Shown one piece after another: positions 8,570 through 16,436 of a stretch of DNA of 64,000 bases (position 1 is the stretch's first letter; each line of letters begins with the position of its first letter). Position numbers and translations under genes: made by a program. The DNA is from Acidicapsa acidisoli (lineage in GTDB: Bacteria; Acidobacteriota; Terriglobia; Terriglobales; Acidobacteriaceae): NCBI RefSeq assembly GCF_025685625.1, contig NZ_JAGSYI010000001.1, positions 1,798,001-1,862,000 on the forward strand, in the 5' to 3' direction. Under the pieces are notes generated by a model, which was not told where the DNA came from, did no database searches, and was given only the letters and a program-made list of their open reading frames with translations.

Positions 8570-9692
8570 TCCCGGCAAGCTGCTCTTTACGCCCGGTCCC
8601 CTGACCACCAGTTCTACGGTCAAGGGGGCTATGCTTCGCGATCTAGGGTCTCTCGATCGCGATTTCCTAACGACTGTCCTCAACATTCGTACTCGTCTCC
8701 TCGACCTCGGACCGTATCCCCGCGAGGACTTCGAGTGCGTGCTCATGCAGGGCAGCGGAACCTATGTGGTCGAATCTGTCATCTCTTCCGTGATCCCGCG
8801 CGACGGCAAAGTGCTGGTGCTTGTGAACGGCGCATACGGACGGCGCATTGCGCAGACTGCGCGGGTTCACGGCATTGCGCTCGATGTTCTTGAAGTTGAA
8901 GAGAACAGAAAATTTACTCCCGAACTTGTCGCCGAACATCTGGCAGTCGCCAGTGGAATCACTCATGTTGCAGTGGTGCACTGTGAAACCACCAGCGGCA
9001 TTTTGAATCAGGTAGAACAAATAGGGCATGTAGTCCATGCTGCTGGCGCGAGTTACATTGTCGATGCGATGAGCAGTTTTGGAGCAATCCCCATCGATAT
9101 GGCTGGTTCGCATATCGACTTCCTGATTTCGTCGGCGAATAAATGCATTGAAGGCGTCCCTGGGTTTGGATTTGTGATCGCCAACCGTCGCGCTCTGGAT
9201 GCTGCAAAAGGACATGCACGCACGTTGAGTCTCGATCTCTACGACCAATGGGCAAGTATGGAAGCCAACCACGGCCATTTTCGATTTACGCCCCCGATTC
9301 AGAGCATTCTCGCCTTTGAACAGGCTTTGAATGAACTAGACGAAGAGGGCGGTGTGGGAGCACGCGGAGAGCGCTATCGACAAAATCATATTGCGCTTTG
9401 CCGGGGAATGAAGGCCCTTGGCTTTGAGATCTATCTCGCGGAGGAAGATCAGAGTTTCATCATCACGTCCTTCCGCTATCCTTCAAGCCCCGCCTTCCGA
9501 TTTGCCGATTTCTACGAAAGGCTCTGGACACGCGGCTTCGCAATCTACCCAGGCAAGCTATCGCACGAGTCCTGCTTCCGCATTGGTTCGATTGGCAGAA
9601 TCACTATCACCGAAATCGAGGCACTATTGACCGCAATCCCTCAGGTGCTGTGCGAGATGGGCGTCGAGATAAAAAGCGAAGTTATCGGGTAA
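8550..9692 (+). CDS. phnW: 2-aminoethylphosphonate:pyruvate transaminase
   Basis: 380 residues, class V PLP aminotransferase fold. It matches PhnW along its length: LLFTPGPLTTSSTVK at the N-terminus, QGSGTYVVESVI, HCETTSGILN, VDAMSSFGAIPIDM, the Schiff-base lysine in SSANKCIEGVPGFGFVI, LDLYDQW, and IYPGKLSHESCFRIGSIG at the C-terminus. It moves the amino group of 2-aminoethylphosphonate to pyruvate, giving phosphonoacetaldehyde and alanine. ATG 8550 follows AGAGG by 5 bases; upstream ATGs lie inside the amidohydrolase gene. The usual partner, phosphonoacetaldehyde hydrolase (phnX) or phnY/phnA, is not in the window. The product may be handled by a gene beyond the left edge or elsewhere, or by the adjacent dehydrogenase. 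Confidence 0.93.
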   Translation: MKVATINPGKLLFTPGPLTTSSTVKGAMLRDLGSLDRDFLTTVLNIRTRLLDLGPYPREDFECVLMQGSGTYVVESVISSVIPRDGKVLVLVNGAYGRRIAQTARVHGIALDVLEVEENRKFTPELVAEHLAVASGITHVAVVHCETTSGILNQVEQIGHVVHAAGASYIVDAMSSFGAIPIDMAGSHIDFLISSANKCIEGVPGFGFVIANRRALDAAKGHARTLSLDLYDQWASMEANHGHFRFTPPIQSILAFEQALNELDEEGGVGARGERYRQNHIALCRGMKALGFEIYLAEEDQSFIITSFRYPSSPAFRFADFYERLWTRGFAIYPGKLSHESCFRIGSIGRITITEIEALLTAIPQVLCEMGVEIKSEVIG

Positions 9693-9712
9693 GTGGAGTC
9701 TAGTTTGAAGCT

Positions 9713-9724
9713 TTAACCGGTTAA
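9713..9724. promoter_or_regulatory. 12-bp palindrome, possible operator
   Basis: TTAACCGGTTAA is a perfect palindrome with a central CG step, as in many LacI/GalR-family operators. It lies 20 bases after phnW and upstream of the reductase gene. No LacI-type regulator is in the window, and the site could be chance. Confidence 0.3.
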
Positions 9725-9754
9725 GGTAATGTAAAGCAAATGGTGATAGGCGCT

Positions 9755-9780
9755 CCTGTCCGGGTTTCAGACCGGATAGG
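9755..9780 (+). terminator. Hairpin downstream of phnW
   Basis: CCTGTCCGG (9755-9763) pairs with CCGGATAGG (9772-9780), one G-U pair, 8-base loop, followed by the pyrimidine-rich stretch TGTGCCTCTCTTGTTTCTTC. It is a plausible terminator or processed 3' end for the amidohydrolase-phnW message. Confidence 0.45.
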
Positions 9781-9900
9781 TGTGCCTCTCTTGTTTCTTC
9801 GCGGGCATGCTGCTTTGGTATTGATTTACGCATCGTGACCTGAGCCAAACGTGGAACACGTGTGCTTTTTTTATTCGATGAGTAATGAAGGAGAAGGGGA

Positions 9901-10770
9901 ATGGCGCGAGTGGCAATCGTCGGAGTGGGCGCGATTGGCGGCGTGATAGCGGCGCTCCTGGATGGAACAGGTCGGCATGAGATTACGCTTTGTACGCGGC
10001 GGCCATTGGAAGAGTTGACAGTGAAAACGGCAAAGGGTGAGGTCCACGTAACAGCGCAGAATCTAACTGACCCAGCGCAGGCCAGACCGGTGGATTGGGT
10101 GATCGTGGCGACGAAAACGTACGACGCAGCGGGAGCAGCGCAGTGGCTGCGCGGGCTTACTGCAGAGGGAGCGCCGGTTGCGGTAGCGCAGAACGGCGTA
10201 GAGCATCGGCAACGATTCGCTCCATGGGTACAGCAGCAATCACTGGTGCCATTGGTTGTACAGATCTCAGTCGAGCGGCAGGCCGATGGATCCATGTGGC
10301 AACGAGGAGGAGCGCGACTTATCGTAGAAGAGGGAAGCCTGGGGCACGACTTTGCTGCGCTCTTCCGAGGGAGCGAATGCGAAGTTGTGATGACGGAAGA
10401 CTTTAAGACAGCGATGTGGCGTAAGCTGTGCGAGAACTCCACGGGAACTCTGTCGGTTCTGACGATGAAGCCTTTTGGCGTGTATCGCGATGAGGCGATA
10501 ACACATGTGGCGCTGGATATGGCGCGCGAATGCGTGGCTGTGGGTCGGGCAGAGGGGGCGCAGCTGGATGACAGTGTGGCTGAGCATGTGGTGGAAGAGT
10601 TTCAGGAAGCCATGGAAGATCGCATCAATTCAATGCTCGCTGATCGTCTGGCAGGAAGACCAATGGAAATCGACGCACGGAACGGGGTGATTGTGCGATT
10701 GGGAGAGAAGCACGGGATTGCAACGCCGTTGAACAGGATGGCGGTGGCGCTATTGGGGACAGTGAGATGA
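9901..10770 (+). CDS. Ketopantoate reductase (ApbA/PanE)-family oxidoreductase
   Basis: 289 residues. The N-terminal Rossmann motif VAIVGVGAIGGVIAALL binds NADP(H). DWVIVATKTYDAA and VAVAQNGVEH match the ApbA/PanE nicotinamide-binding region, and the second domain starts around residue 165 (MWRKLCENSTGTLSVL). PanE reduces 2-dehydropantoate in pantothenate synthesis, but the family includes many enzymes acting on other 2-oxo or aldehyde compounds. No panB or panC is nearby. The gene follows phnW on the same strand and faces the phn operon, so a role with phosphonoacetaldehyde or another phosphonate intermediate is possible (inference). A strong Shine-Dalgarno (GAAGGAGAAGGGGA) precedes ATG 9901. 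Confidence 0.8.
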   Translation: MARVAIVGVGAIGGVIAALLDGTGRHEITLCTRRPLEELTVKTAKGEVHVTAQNLTDPAQARPVDWVIVATKTYDAAGAAQWLRGLTAEGAPVAVAQNGVEHRQRFAPWVQQQSLVPLVVQISVERQADGSMWQRGGARLIVEEGSLGHDFAALFRGSECEVVMTEDFKTAMWRKLCENSTGTLSVLTMKPFGVYRDEAITHVALDMARECVAVGRAEGAQLDDSVAEHVVEEFQEAMEDRINSMLADRLAGRPMEIDARNGVIVRLGEKHGIATPLNRMAVALLGTVR

Positions 10771-10823
10771 ACAAATCTGAGTTGGAACTTCCCATCCTGT
10801 ATTGCAAAATATGCAGATAGAAT

Positions 10824-10851
10824 AGGAGCCGGAAGCTTTGTTAGGGCTCCT
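10824..10851. terminator. Hairpin between convergent reductase and phnM genes
   Basis: AGGAGCC (10824-10830) pairs with GGCTCCT (10845-10851) around a 14-base loop. It sits in the ~97-base gap between two convergent genes, where a bidirectional terminator is expected. There is no clear T-run on either side. Confidence 0.4.
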
Positions 10852-10867
10852 GAAACGGCGATCCACC

Positions 10868-12064
10868 TTAGGCCATGGCAGATTCATAAAGAAGCGGCTT
10901 TGACGTTGCATTGTCGGCAAGATCCCGCTCCCTGAGTGATGCATAGCGTTCCTTGCCGCCAACCCAGACTCGGGAGACATCCCCGAATCCTCTGTGTGGA
11001 TGAAAGGCAACCAGGTCGGCTTCTTTGCCCACTTCAATGCTGCCAGTGCGGTCGCCGATTCCAAGGTGCCGCGCGGGATTCAGAGTGAACAGGTTAATTG
11101 CCGCGGAAAGCTTCATGCCTGCTTCGGCCATGCGTACGGCGGAAGCCAGCATCGACGGGAAATGATAATCGCTGCAAAGGATATCGACCAGGTTTTCCGC
11201 GAGTGCTTCGTGGCAGGAAAGATTGCCGCAGTGGGAACCGCCGCGATAATAATTTGGCGCCCCCATGCAGACCATCATGCCTAATTCCTTGGCTTTGCGC
11301 GCGGCCTCAATCGAGCACGGCATTTCGCTCAAAGTGGCTCCCGATGCGAATGCTTCGATCACGTGCTCGACAGTAGTATCGTCATGACTGCCCAGGGGGA
11401 TTCTTCCTCGCACATGCGCCTTGACCTGCATTCGGTTGTTGATCTTGCCGACTCTTTCGATGCGCTCCTGCATTCTCCGGCGCGCTTCTTCGACGGACGT
11501 CTTCTGCAGGCTGGCGTGCTGTTTTAGCATAGCTTCGATATCGCGGAATTGGCGCTGGCCTGGCATATCGTCGTTAAAGACCAGATTCGCGATGCTTTTG
11601 AGTGCGAGCAGTTGGTCAAGGACAGGTTCAACCGGTTCGAAGTTCGGACTCCACCGAAGATGAATAAGATGACGAGCGCGCATGTCAGGAATCAGCTCGT
11701 CAAATCTCTTTGCCAGCGCCAATCCATCTACGTTCGCTGCGCCGGTCTCGTTTTCGCGCTCTTCCGAAATACGCGCAGCGGTGGAAACGGTGGTGAGGCC
11801 GCAACCGAGGGCGCGCATATCCATGACGTGCATTGCCAATTCGATTGGGATGTTCGCTCCAGGACGCGGACTGAGTTCGCGCTCCAGATAATCGGTATGA
11901 ATATCGATCATGCCCGGAATGAGAATCGCGCGATGGAGATCTATCCCATCGGCAACGCGATGTGGCAGGATATCGGCGATGCATCCGTCTGCAAGGACTA
12001 GCGATCCATTCTCGACTTTATCGGGACGAACGATGCTGGCGTTGGTGAGAATTGTTTCAGTCAC
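10868..12064 (-). CDS. phnM: Alpha-D-ribose 1-methylphosphonate 5-triphosphate diphosphatase
   Basis: 398 residues (E. coli PhnM about 378). Amidohydrolase fold with the metal HxH-type motif in IPGMIDIHTDYLERE; LVFNDDMPGQRQF, KAHVRGRIPLGSHDD, GAPNYYRGGSHCGNLS and DILCSDYHFPSML are all PhnM hallmarks. It removes pyrophosphate from ribose 1-methylphosphonate 5-triphosphate, giving the substrate of PhnJ. The start is a GTG at 12064 preceded by AAGAAGAG. It is the last gene of the phnGHIJKLM operon, 70 bases after phnL. The following PRPP-recycling genes phnN and phnP of E. coli are absent here. Confidence 0.94.
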   Translation of the reverse strand: MTETILTNASIVRPDKVENGSLVLADGCIADILPHRVADGIDLHRAILIPGMIDIHTDYLERELSPRPGANIPIELAMHVMDMRALGCGLTTVSTAARISEERENETGAANVDGLALAKRFDELIPDMRARHLIHLRWSPNFEPVEPVLDQLLALKSIANLVFNDDMPGQRQFRDIEAMLKQHASLQKTSVEEARRRMQERIERVGKINNRMQVKAHVRGRIPLGSHDDTTVEHVIEAFASGATLSEMPCSIEAARKAKELGMMVCMGAPNYYRGGSHCGNLSCHEALAENLVDILCSDYHFPSMLASAVRMAEAGMKLSAAINLFTLNPARHLGIGDRTGSIEVGKEADLVAFHPHRGFGDVSRVWVGGKERYASLRERDLADNATSKPLLYESAMA

Positions 12065-12134
12065 GGCTCTTCTTTAAACTCCCTGGTCATCCTTCAGTGA
12101 TTTTGTATGAGTTGCAGACACTTCATAACTCCCG

Positions 12135-12848
12135 CTAGGCATAAGCAGCATCCTTGAGACGTCCATTTTCAAGGTGCAGTGAGCGATCGGACAGCGCGGC
12201 TAATGTATGTTCGTCGTGGGAGATGAGAATGATTGAGGTACCGGTCTCGCGCAGTTCGCGCAGCATCTCGATCACTGCCTCCTTTGTCTTTGGGTCGAGC
12301 GAAGCTGTCGGCTCATCGATAAGCAAGATGCGGGGTTGTGCGATCATCGCGCGAGCAATGTTGACGCGCTGCTGTTCGCCTCCACTGAATGTAGCTGGAT
12401 AGCTGTCCCATAGCTCTTTGGGCAAACTTAGCCGTTCGAAGCAGTCGCCGGCTGCAAGGCGGGCCTCTTCGATGGATCGCCCGCGCGGCACCAGCGCGGA
12501 AGCTACGACATCAATCGCCGCGACGCGCGGAATCGCTTGAAGAAACTGCGAACAATAGGTCATCTCGGTCTTGCGAAGCCGCAGCACCGCGTGCTCCAAT
12601 GCCGTTGCAAGATCAACGATCTCGCCTTGTGCCGTTCGATAGAGGATCTGTCCTCTGCTTGCCAGGTAAGTACGATACACGCACTTCATGATGGTTGACT
12701 TCCCGGAGCCAGACTTTCCTGTCAAAGCGAGAATCTCACCCTCGCCGACCTCCAGGGAAACCCGATGCAGAGCGTCGATTGTCTTTCCATTGAGGATGTG
12801 GAATTCGAACCGTTTTTCAAGATTCACTATCTGCAATAAATTTTTCAT
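12135..12848 (-). CDS. phnL: C-P lyase system ABC-type ATPase-like protein PhnL
   Basis: 237 residues. Walker A GKSGSGKS near residue 41, YCSQFLQAIPRVAAIDVV typical of PhnL, ABC signature TFSGGEQQRVNIARAMI, Walker B ILLIDEPTASLD and switch His in LISHDEHTLAAL. PhnL has an ABC-transporter ATPase fold but acts with the soluble PhnGHIJ core and PhnK. It is linked to making the 5-triphosphate intermediate (with PhnI, G, H) rather than to import. A good ribosome binding site (AGAGGAATCG) precedes ATG 12848. Confidence 0.95.
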   Translation of the reverse strand: MKNLLQIVNLEKRFEFHILNGKTIDALHRVSLEVGEGEILALTGKSGSGKSTIMKCVYRTYLASRGQILYRTAQGEIVDLATALEHAVLRLRKTEMTYCSQFLQAIPRVAAIDVVASALVPRGRSIEEARLAAGDCFERLSLPKELWDSYPATFSGGEQQRVNIARAMIAQPRILLIDEPTASLDPKTKEAVIEMLRELRETGTSIILISHDEHTLAALSDRSLHLENGRLKDAAYA

Positions 12849-12890
12849 CGATTCCTCTTTGCCTCTAATGCGCCGCAGGCACGGATCTCG

Positions 12891-13739
12891 TTAGAGCAGA
12901 GAACTCACCAGGAGCTGCGTATATCCATGCTGTGGATCTTGCAGTATCTGGTCGGTGAGGCCATGCTCAACGATATGGCCGTTCTTCAGCACCATGGTGC
13001 GGTCGGTCAGCATCCGGATCACTCCAAGATCGTGCGAAACGACAATCATGGAGATACCAAGATCCTGCTGCAGTCCGCGGATTAGATCGAGGACTTTGGC
13101 CTGCACGGAAACATCAAGTCCGCTTGTGATTTCATCGAGTAACAGCAACGGCGGATCGTTTGCGATTGCCTTGGCAATCTGCACTCTCTGCTGCATTCCG
13201 CCGCTGAAGCGCGCTGGCGACTCATCCATGCGCTTCAGCGGCACCTCAGTTTTGCTCAAGAGGTACGCGCCGCGAACGCGAATCTTGGCGACGTTGAAGA
13301 CACTCGCCATCAGCAGTTTTTCGGCGATATTGCCGCCGGAAGAAAATCGGAAGTTGAGTCCGTCGCGCGGATTCTGATAGACCATGCCCATCAGGTGATT
13401 CCGAATGTAGCGTTTCTTCTGGTTGGAGAGATCGAACAAATTGGTTGCGCCGTCTTCGACGGCCTTGAAGTTGACTTCGCCGGAGGTTGGTTCCTGGTCG
13501 AAATAGAGCATCTGCACGAGGCTGCTTTTGCCGGAGCCGCTCTCTCCAACGATGCCGAGCACCTCACCCGGAAACAAATCGAAGCTAATGTCGCTGCATG
13601 CGACAACTGCTCCCGTGCGAGGACAAATATTCGAGCCGAATCTCGGCCCGGTACGTTCCAGCACTCCAGGCGTTGCCTCGCCGTGGATCTTCGTCAGATT
13701 TCGAACACGCAGCAGCCAGTTGTCATCCATCTCGGCCAT
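12891..13739 (-). CDS. phnK: C-P lyase system ABC-type ATPase-like protein PhnK
   Basis: 282 residues. The order matches PhnK: N-terminal LLRVRNLTKIHG, Walker A GIVGESGSGKSSLV, MVYQNPRDGLNFRFSSGGNI, signature FSGGMQQRVQIAKAI, Walker B LLLLDEITSGLDVSVQAK, switch His SHDLGVIRML and C-terminal QLLVSSLL. PhnK dimers bind the PhnGHIJ core on PhnJ and couple ATP hydrolysis to it. Walker B reads DEIT rather than the common DEPT, with the catalytic Glu kept. The start is 5 bases after the phnJ stop. A PhnK-interacting core is present, so the complex could still assemble despite the altered PhnJ. Confidence 0.95.
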   Translation of the reverse strand: MAEMDDNWLLRVRNLTKIHGEATPGVLERTGPRFGSNICPRTGAVVACSDISFDLFPGEVLGIVGESGSGKSSLVQMLYFDQEPTSGEVNFKAVEDGATNLFDLSNQKKRYIRNHLMGMVYQNPRDGLNFRFSSGGNIAEKLLMASVFNVAKIRVRGAYLLSKTEVPLKRMDESPARFSGGMQQRVQIAKAIANDPPLLLLDEITSGLDVSVQAKVLDLIRGLQQDLGISMIVVSHDLGVIRMLTDRTMVLKNGHIVEHGLTDQILQDPQHGYTQLLVSSLL

Positions 13740-13744
13740 CGTTT

Positions 13745-14629
13745 CTATTCGGGGTTGGTGAAGAGTCTTTGCGGAGGCCGTGGACCTTGTCGCACTTTGT
13801 CCAGGAAGTTGCTGTCATTGATCACCCAGGACCGGCTGAAATCGTCGGCGTAAACCTCATCCATAAATGCCTTGTTCTTGCCCGACACTGAACAATGGAC
13901 ATCCACAAACTCTTCTACCTTGAAGCGGATGTCTTCGAACTCCAGTGGTTCGACGCGCGTGAAGGGAGGAATGCAGTGGATGCGTTTTTCGCGTCCCGCA
14001 CCGAAGAGATACAGGCAACGAGCCATGCTGAGATTGGGAACATCCCAGCTCGGAATCGGGGATGGCGTGGCAACGTAACGTCCGTTCACCAGGATCGGAT
14101 GTCCGGCCCCGCTGCGCAACGCGCCTGTCCTTACGTACGCTTCATAGAGAGTGACCCAGAGCTTCGCGTAGTCGCCCTCAGCGTGCATCGTCCGCGTTTT
14201 TGCTTCATGCCTTTCCACGCCACGGAGAGGCTCAGGCTGCGGTACCTGCAAAATGAGGATCTGCTTCTCTGTCAGAATCTCTTCCGGTATGCGATGACGG
14301 GTTTGAATAACGGTCGCGGCCGCCGTGTTGAAGGTAACGTTGCAGTTTGCCATCTCCTTGATAAAGAGGCGTAGATTGCAGGCGTTTACGCTGGCGTCAC
14401 TACCTTGATCGATTACCTTGACCACGTCTTCGGGCCCGACGAGAGATAGTGTGAGATGCAGCCCGCCAGTTCCCCATCCGCGTGAAATTGGCATCTCGGG
14501 TGAGGAGTAAGGAACCTGATAACCCGGGATGCAAACTGCTTTCAGAGTCTTGCGGCGAATCTCTTTCTTAGTAAACTCGTCGATATAAGCGTAGTTGAAG
14601 CTCTCCTGAAACCGTATATTCTCAATCAT
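13745..14629 (-). CDS. phnJ: PhnJ homologue (C-P lyase subunit) lacking three of four catalytic/cluster cysteines
   Basis: 294 residues (E. coli 281). PhnJ uses a 4Fe-4S cluster and S-adenosylmethionine to cleave the C-P bond of ribose 1-methylphosphonate 5-phosphate. The homology is clear: KAVCIPGYQVP (Gly36, matching glycyl-radical Gly32 of E. coli), GWGTGGLHLTLSL, KVIDQGSD, ATVIQTRHRIPEE, QVPQPEPLRG, FGAGREKRI, PPFTRVEPLEFED. In E. coli the C-terminal region has C241-x2-C244, C266 and C272. Here the aligned stretch reads HCSVSG, then SWVINDSNFL in place of MFVCSDTDYC. So C246 remains, but the other three positions are S249, I270 and L276. The flanking pattern is preserved and the frame is open, so this is substitution, not a frameshift. 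ATG 14629 follows GGAGG with 6-base spacing and overlaps phnI by 8 bases. New cysteines occur at residues 33, 84, 96, 205 and 219. Activity is uncertain. Confidence 0.93.
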   Translation of the reverse strand: MIENIRFQESFNYAYIDEFTKKEIRRKTLKAVCIPGYQVPYSSPEMPISRGWGTGGLHLTLSLVGPEDVVKVIDQGSDASVNACNLRLFIKEMANCNVTFNTAAATVIQTRHRIPEEILTEKQILILQVPQPEPLRGVERHEAKTRTMHAEGDYAKLWVTLYEAYVRTGALRSGAGHPILVNGRYVATPSPIPSWDVPNLSMARCLYLFGAGREKRIHCIPPFTRVEPLEFEDIRFKVEEFVDVHCSVSGKNKAFMDEVYADDFSRSWVINDSNFLDKVRQGPRPPQRLFTNPE

Positions 14630-15761
14630 CGTTATCCTCCGCACCCGCGATCGCGGCCACTTCGTCTCTTTCTTTTTCCTCGGCGATTCGGGCAACTCTG
14701 CGGAAGCCCTCCAGATCGGCCTGGAAGGTGACATAGTGCGGGAGCTTTAGATGATTTGTGAATCCATAGGCCTCAATGACCTCGGTGTGATACAGGACAA
14801 ACTCCTGGTTATTGGCGGGGTTGTCCGGGTTCGGCTCACGGAGCGCGCTTTCAACAACTCCCATGCAGATCGCCTTGGTTTCGTTCTGGCCAAAGCATAG
14901 GCCGTAACCGATCGAAAGCTTAGGTGCGGCGCTCTTTGGCCCGCGGTCGTCGCTGCCCACCATCTCGGCTTCAGTGACTTTGATCCTGCCTGCATAACGG
15001 CGCCTTCCGCGCTTGTCTACGATGCGCACTGGCACGTCACCCACGCGCAGTTCGCCCACAGTTGCGTGAGAGTCGCCGAAGCCGCGCATGGTGCTGTAGG
15101 CCATGCACATCAAAGCACCCGTCTCAGCGCGTGCCAACATCTGCAGCGTACCGGAGCGCGGCACGGGAAACTTGATCGCCTCACGCGTTACATCGAAGAC
15201 CCGCCGGTCTTCGTCGAAGCCAGTTTGCTTGCTCATCCAGCCTTCCTGCAGAAAGATGTCGATCACCTTCTTGTAGGTGGTGATGGCGTGCAGCTTGGAT
15301 GGGTCAACCTCGTCGCGGAGATTGGCTATGAACTTCTCAATAGATCCAAGAGTCGCGTTGAGCAAGGTGGGCTTCAGGAGCCTGAACGAGAAATCACGGG
15401 TGGGACCGAGGATCTGACCGCCTGGAATCTCACGGAAGGTGGAAGAGATGCGGCGGTGTACAAACATCTCTCTTGTGTTCAGGACTTCAGCGAAGTAGCG
15501 GCGCTCAAGTGTGGCGCGATAGGCGCGCAGATGAAACGCCGCCTCAAACGAATCCCCCTCTACCTGTAATAAAGCCAGGGCCGCATGTGCAGGCGCGTAG
15601 AGCGAACCCTCGCCCATTGCCCGATCGACGGCAAGCCGCATCTGGGTGCGTGCCTGGTCTAGTTCAATCGGGGTGGTCTTTCCTCGCCAGCGGAAGTAGT
15701 CCACCAGCTTGTTCGCATTCTCGATTGCGTCCTGTCCGCCTTTGACTGCTACATATCCCAT
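14622..15761 (-). CDS. phnI: Alpha-D-ribose 1-methylphosphonate 5-triphosphate synthase subunit PhnI
   Basis: 379 residues (E. coli about 354). N-terminal GYVAVKGGQDAIENA, LAVDRAMGEGSLY, ALLQVEGDSFEAAFHLRAYR, RRISSTFREIPGGQILGPT, AYSTMRGFGDSHATVGELR and YGLCFGQNETKAICM are all PhnI features. The NHLKLPHYVTFQA motif near residues 336-348 keeps the two His (about 337 and 342) that in E. coli PhnI coordinate zinc beside the PhnJ active site. PhnI is the nucleosidase that swaps adenine of ATP for the phosphonate, with PhnG, H and L. It overlaps phnJ by 8 bases and lies 42 bases after phnH. Conservation here contrasts with the altered PhnJ. Confidence 0.95.
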   Translation of the reverse strand: MGYVAVKGGQDAIENANKLVDYFRWRGKTTPIELDQARTQMRLAVDRAMGEGSLYAPAHAALALLQVEGDSFEAAFHLRAYRATLERRYFAEVLNTREMFVHRRISSTFREIPGGQILGPTRDFSFRLLKPTLLNATLGSIEKFIANLRDEVDPSKLHAITTYKKVIDIFLQEGWMSKQTGFDEDRRVFDVTREAIKFPVPRSGTLQMLARAETGALMCMAYSTMRGFGDSHATVGELRVGDVPVRIVDKRGRRRYAGRIKVTEAEMVGSDDRGPKSAAPKLSIGYGLCFGQNETKAICMGVVESALREPNPDNPANNQEFVLYHTEVIEAYGFTNHLKLPHYVTFQADLEGFRRVARIAEEKERDEVAAIAGAEDNDD

Positions 15762-15803
15762 CCCGTCTCCACTACAACATCAGCCGCTGAAGCGCACCTA
15801 CAC

Positions 15804-16436
15804 CTAATCCCATTGCAAACGCGTCGAACGTGGCAACGCCAACACGCATGGACCTATGGCTATACTCTCGCAGGTTAAGAAGGCATCGACTCCCAATGGA
15901 AACTCCGCGTTGTGTTCCCGTAATGACTCAAACACTGCTTCGGGCGCACCCTGCACAAACACTATCGTTTCAACTTCGATCCCTGGTCCAGTCAGCGTCA
16001 GCCTGAGAGAGTCTGGCAACGGAGTGGAAGAAATTGCCGCGACCTGGAAGACAACCGTTGCGCCCAGATCCGGATAAGCAAGTTCGCCAAGTCTGGCTTG
16101 ACGCAGGCCATCGAGCCAGCGATCTTCGGACTGCTGGAGATAGGGAAAGATAAGGAAGTCGGCGCGTGGCGCAGAGGTTGGGTTGGCTCCGGTCTCTCGC
16201 TGAATGAAATGCAAAGTGGATTCTCCGCCTTGATCCACGTAGAACGAAGTGTCGCCGCTGAAGAGCGTGAGCGCAATGAACGCTGCACCGCGGTTCAATT
16301 GCGATGGAACATCCAGCGCTGCCTCGCCGAGATGACCGATGCTGCCAGGCCGAGCAGTGCATTGTAGTAGGGTTCTGAAATGCCTCTGTCCATCGAAGAC
16401 CCGGTCATACGGTTTTGGAGCAGCGAGAGTGCTCAT
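15804..16436 (-). CDS. phnH: C-P lyase core subunit PhnH
   Basis: 210 residues (E. coli about 194). VFDGQRHFRTLLQCTARPGSI at the N-terminus, LDVPSQLNRGAAFIALTL, a central ATVVFQV strand, LTLTGPGIEVE and FPLGVDAFLTC followed by ALPRST at the C-terminus match PhnH. It is a PLP-transferase-like fold without PLP that forms part of the (PhnGHIJ)2 core. Its ATG overlaps the phnG stop as ATGA, indicating translational coupling. Confidence 0.93.
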   Translation of the reverse strand: MSTLAAPKPYDRVFDGQRHFRTLLQCTARPGSIGHLGEAALDVPSQLNRGAAFIALTLFSGDTSFYVDQGGESTLHFIQRETGANPTSAPRADFLIFPYLQQSEDRWLDGLRQARLGELAYPDLGATVVFQVAAISSTPLPDSLRLTLTGPGIEVETIVFVQGAPEAVFESLREHNAEFPLGVDAFLTCESIAIGPCVLALPRSTRLQWD

